A stretch of 64,000 bases of DNA, taken from positions 1,116,001 through 1,180,000 of the forward strand of contig AP024867.1 in assembly GCA_024346835.1 (NCBI GenBank), given 5' to 3'. This stretch comes from Vibrio comitans. GTDB lineage: Bacteria; Pseudomonadota; Gammaproteobacteria; Enterobacterales; Vibrionaceae. The notes beneath the pieces are model-generated. The model was not told the origin of the DNA and did no database searches. It was given only the letters and a program-made list of their open reading frames with translations. Positions 60,979-64,000 of this stretch are shown one piece after another. The first letter of the stretch is position 1, and each line of letters opens with the position of its first letter. The position numbers and the translations under genes were made by a program.

Positions 60979-63390
60979 ATGTCAACGATTAGCTTAGATG
61001 GTGTGTGGTCTCTTACTTCCCCTCAACGCCCAGAAATATCCATTCCAATTACCATACCGGGTGATAACTATCATGCATTGATGAGTGCAGGAATTATCGC
61101 GAATCCTTATGAAGGAACCAACGAAAAAGATGTGCAATGGGTTGCCGAGTGTGAGTGGATAATTGAACGTACCTTTGATATCTCAGCAGAGCAGTTGGCT
61201 AATCAGGCTTTAGATTTGCATTTGAGCAGAGTGGATACCTTAGCCTCCTTTTCAATCAATGAGGAGGTGGTATTTACTAGCAGCAATATGTTTCAGATCC
61301 ATCGAATTGATCTAAAGCCCTACTTAAAGGAAGGCAAAAACCGAATACAGGTTACCTTTGCCAGAGTGGATGAAGAAGCGAAGCAAAGGGCAGGGCAACT
61401 TCCATTTCCTGTGCCATCCTCCATGGGCGCAAACAATCAACTTCCGCACATGAATTTGATCAGAAAAACTCAGTGTCATTCTGGTTGGGATTGGGGCATA
61501 TGCCTAGTGGTATCGGGTATTTATGATGCCATGATGATCAAGCCCGTTAAATCAGTTCGTCTCGAGCAAGTTCAAGCGGAGCAAACCTGGTTCCCAGACG
61601 GCAGTGTAGAGGTGTTAGTTACTGTTGTTCACCAACCAATAGCTGGGGCAAAGATTAAGGTTCACTTTGGTTCTCAATGCACTGCATTAATATCTTCTTC
61701 AGCAGGAAAAACAACGGCTCGATTTCATGAGAAGTCGCCTAATTTATGGTGGCCTGTAGGCTATGGTGAGCAACCACTGTATTCGCTTGTGGTCAAAATG
61801 GATGAGCAGGAGATAACGAAAAAAATAGGACTTCGCCATCTAGAGTTGAATAATGCTCCAGATAGCGTTGGCTCTGCGATGGAGTTCAAAGTTAATGGGT
61901 TTCCTATTGTGGCTAAGGGCGCGAACTGGATTCCTGTTGATGCTATGCCCTCAAACCAAACCCTGCAACGCTACGAGAGTCTGCTTCGCAGTGCGGTTGA
62001 TGCGAATATGAATATGATCCGAGTATGGGGTGGTGGCCAATATGAAGCAGATGAGTTTTATGAACTGTGTGATGAGTTAGGTCTATTGGTTTGGCAGGAT
62101 ATGATGTTTGCTTGCTCTTTGTATCCGTCAACACCTGAGTTCATTGCTGATGTTGAGGCTGAGATTCGAGATCAGATCCAACGACTTCGAGATCATGCGT
62201 GTATTGCACTGTGGTGCGGTGATAATGAAGTGATTGGTGCATTGAATTGGTACGAAGAATCAAGAAACAATAGAGACAAGTATGCGGTTAATTATGACCG
62301 TTTGAATCGCAGATTGAATGACATTATTTCACAGGAAGACCCATCAAGGTGTTTCTGGCCAAGTTCTCCCTGTAACGGAGGCTTAGATTTTGGTGATGCG
62401 TGGCATGAAGACAACCGAGGGGACATGCATTTTTGGGACGTATGGCACTCGGGTGGTTCTTTTGATGCTTACTTGGGGATAAAACCTCGGTTTTGCTCAG
62501 AGTTTGGGTTTCAATCATGGCCTTCGTTTGCAGAGGTTAAAACCTTTGTACCTGAGGATGACTGGAATGTCACCTCGCCAACGTTTGAAAGTCACCAAAA
62601 AAACAACAGTGGTAACAGTATTATCACTGAGATGTTTACTCGCTACTTTCGTTTTCCTAAAGGATTCGAACAGATGCTGTATCTAAGTCAGGTGCAGCAA
62701 GCTATTGCGATAAAAACGGGGTGTGAGTACTGGCGAGCACAAAGCCCCATTTGTCGCGGAATGCTGTACTGGCAACTCAATGATAATTGGCCAGTAAGTT
62801 CATGGTCGAGTATCGAGTACTCCGGGCGCTGGAAACAACTGCACTATCATGCCAAGCGTTTTTATTCTCCTGTGTATTGCCCGTTTGTAGAGACCGAAGA
62901 TGCGATCACTTTGCATTTGAGTAATAACAGTCGTGAGAATAAACACGTAACCGGGCGCGTGATACGAATGGACTGGCAGGGACAAGTATTGGGTGAATGG
63001 CTGTTAAACGAAGAAGTGTTAGCGGATCAGAATTGTGTGGCGTGGCAATTGTCGAAAACCGAGTGGCAAAGTGAACACCACAACAGCTTTTTCCATGTGA
63101 TAATAGAAGCGGGTGACGAAATGAATCAAAATACTTGGTTTACGTCACCTAAGTTTAAATCTCTTGATCTGCAACGAGCAAACGTAAGCTTCGAAATAGA
63201 CGGAGAATCTATAGTGTTAACAACAGACAAACCGGCATTTTTTGTTCACCTAGAGCATGATGATGGTGGGCGATTCAGTGACTCCAGCTTTACCTTGCTT
63301 CCAGGTGAGGAAAAGTGCATTCACTATTTCGGTGAGGAAAATTTGATTGCGAAAAACTTGCGAGTGTATGACTTGTCAAACAGCTATTAA
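60979..63390 (+). CDS. GH2-family beta-mannosidase
   Basis: An 803-residue glycoside hydrolase without signal peptide. An N-terminal jelly-roll (ECEWIIERTFDIS, SRVDTLASFSINEE) and immunoglobulin-like domain precede the catalytic barrel, which has MIRVWGGGQYEADEFYELCDELG, acid/base Glu in GDNEV and nucleophile Glu in CSEFGFQSWPS. It should release mannose from the ends of beta-1,4-manno-oligosaccharides in the cytosol. No transporter or kinase for mannose lies beside it here, although the window's right edge cuts the neighbourhood. AGGACC precedes the start weakly. Confidence 0.92.
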   Translation: MSTISLDGVWSLTSPQRPEISIPITIPGDNYHALMSAGIIANPYEGTNEKDVQWVAECEWIIERTFDISAEQLANQALDLHLSRVDTLASFSINEEVVFTSSNMFQIHRIDLKPYLKEGKNRIQVTFARVDEEAKQRAGQLPFPVPSSMGANNQLPHMNLIRKTQCHSGWDWGICLVVSGIYDAMMIKPVKSVRLEQVQAEQTWFPDGSVEVLVTVVHQPIAGAKIKVHFGSQCTALISSSAGKTTARFHEKSPNLWWPVGYGEQPLYSLVVKMDEQEITKKIGLRHLELNNAPDSVGSAMEFKVNGFPIVAKGANWIPVDAMPSNQTLQRYESLLRSAVDANMNMIRVWGGGQYEADEFYELCDELGLLVWQDMMFACSLYPSTPEFIADVEAEIRDQIQRLRDHACIALWCGDNEVIGALNWYEESRNNRDKYAVNYDRLNRRLNDIISQEDPSRCFWPSSPCNGGLDFGDAWHEDNRGDMHFWDVWHSGGSFDAYLGIKPRFCSEFGFQSWPSFAEVKTFVPEDDWNVTSPTFESHQKNNSGNSIITEMFTRYFRFPKGFEQMLYLSQVQQAIAIKTGCEYWRAQSPICRGMLYWQLNDNWPVSSWSSIEYSGRWKQLHYHAKRFYSPVYCPFVETEDAITLHLSNNSRENKHVTGRVIRMDWQGQVLGEWLLNEEVLADQNCVAWQLSKTEWQSEHHNSFFHVIIEAGDEMNQNTWFTSPKFKSLDLQRANVSFEIDGESIVLTTDKPAFFVHLEHDDGGRFSDSSFTLLPGEEKCIHYFGEENLIAKNLRVYDLSNSY

Positions 63391-63436
63391 TAAAAGGATT
63401 TGGTAGTGGAACTAATCAGTGTCTAAAGGAACTTAA

Positions 63437-64000
63437 GTGGGATTAATCGAACTAGTTTTACTGTTTGTGGCGGGTGTGCTGGGAGGAGTGATGAACTCTA
63501 TAGCGGGAGGTGGCAGCTTTATTACCTTTCCCGCTCTCATGCTAAGCGGTGTTCCCCCTGTGATGGCTAACGCCAGTAATACGCTCGCTTCTACAGCGGG
63601 CTATTTGAGCGGGGCTTACGCGTTTAAAGAAGATATCCGCAAGGATAGGAAAAACTTACCAAAGATCATCGTATTTAGCGTGCTTGGCGGGGCACTAGGC
63701 GCATGGTCATTGATGGTCGTTGAAGAAAATACCTTCCTGCGCGTGGTTCCTTGGCTTTTATTGTTTGCAACTGTGCTGTTTATTGTGGGACCTAGATTCA
63801 ATCAATTATTACAGTCAGCAGCGAGTCGGTATAAACATGCTTCATGGTTAGGGCAAATTTTTGTATGGATAGGCTTGCTAGTGGTTGCTACATATGGCGG
63901 TTTTTTTAATGCTGGTCTTGGCATTATTTCATTAAGCTTCTTAGTAATCGCCGGCTACCGAGATATCAATATTATGAACGGTGTTAAGCTTTTAATTTCA
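63437..64000 (+). CDS. TSUP-family membrane permease (TauE/SafE), 3' truncated
   Basis: A GTG-started gene (AAAGGAAC seven bases upstream) that runs off the right edge after 188 codons. The family marks are MNSIAGGGSFITFPALML and NASNTLASTAGY in the first membrane segments; a second repeat begins at YGGFFNAGLGIISLSFL. TSUP proteins move sulfur or small organic anions across the inner membrane; substrate unknown. It follows the beta-mannosidase gene by 46 bases. Confidence 0.82.
   Translation, partial: MGLIELVLLFVAGVLGGVMNSIAGGGSFITFPALMLSGVPPVMANASNTLASTAGYLSGAYAFKEDIRKDRKNLPKIIVFSVLGGALGAWSLMVVEENTFLRVVPWLLLFATVLFIVGPRFNQLLQSAASRYKHASWLGQIFVWIGLLVVATYGGFFNAGLGIISLSFLVIAGYRDINIMNGVKLLIS

Noticed and set aside
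1..64000. Prophage, insertion sequences, integron or CRISPR array.
   Set aside because: No transposase, integrase, attC-like or regularly spaced repeat was seen. The only repeats are the pilus cassettes and the pair at 58669-59058.

Overview
The window looks like part of a Vibrio chromosome, probably the second chromosome. The evidence is the family content: an OmpU-type porin, maltose and fructose transport loci arranged as in Vibrio, an Lpp-like lipoprotein beside an L,D-transpeptidase, a CsrB-family RNA, and many small Vibrio-type proteins. Base composition is moderate, and genes are mostly housekeeping or transport genes separated by clear hairpin terminators. I see no transposase, integrase, prophage, CRISPR array, rRNA or tRNA. 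Species cannot be named from the sequence alone.

Layout. 1-3545: a 5'-truncated DUF523/DUF1722 protein, DNA photolyase, an L,D-transpeptidase and, convergently, an Lpp-like lipoprotein that may be its substrate. 3811-5145: a DEAD-box RNA helicase. 5573-9217: a Pho-box array followed by pstS-pstC-pstA-pstB, without phoR, phoB or phoU. 9775-20976: two complete tandem copies of a five-gene chaperone-usher pilus cassette (LuxR/CsgD-type regulator, pilin, chaperone, usher, minor/tip subunit). This is the most striking region. 21031-26594: malK diverging from malEFG, with an unusual control region holding a 16-bp perfect inverted repeat made of two CRP sites and a G-rich run with a perfect MalT box.

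26696-36101: a mechanosensitive channel, an exported Ntn hydrolase with a divergent LysR regulator, small unknown proteins, an M23 cell-wall endopeptidase, a fused thioredoxin-fold/glutaredoxin protein and a porin. 36584-41730: a five-gene operon encoding a LolA-like periplasmic protein, two FtsX-type permeases, a LolD-like ATPase and an outer-membrane barrel. It reads as a dedicated trans-envelope lipid or lipoprotein pathway of unknown cargo. 41811-44429: dbpA, then small proteins including a 46-residue zinc ribbon. 44499-45777: DUF1415 and an NfsA-type nitroreductase. 45875-46156 (minus): a CsrB-family regulatory RNA with 17 GGA motifs.

46490-54024: an M3 oligopeptidase, then the fructose PTS operon fruBKA diverging from its regulator fruR/cra across three operators. 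54044-58643: two LysR regulators, a FadL-type channel and a quinone-oxidoreductase-like enzyme. 58669-59058: a tandem pair of repeat elements. 59161-64000: an NhaC-family transporter preceded by two MetJ boxes (so probably the methionine transporter MetT), a tiny membrane protein, a GH2 beta-mannosidase and the start of a TSUP-family permease.

Recurring design: hairpins sit just after the first, highly needed product in pst (after pstS), mal (after malE) and both pilus operons (after the pilin), consistent with differential expression within operons. Several genes start with TTG or GTG; where the start is a choice, the entry says so.
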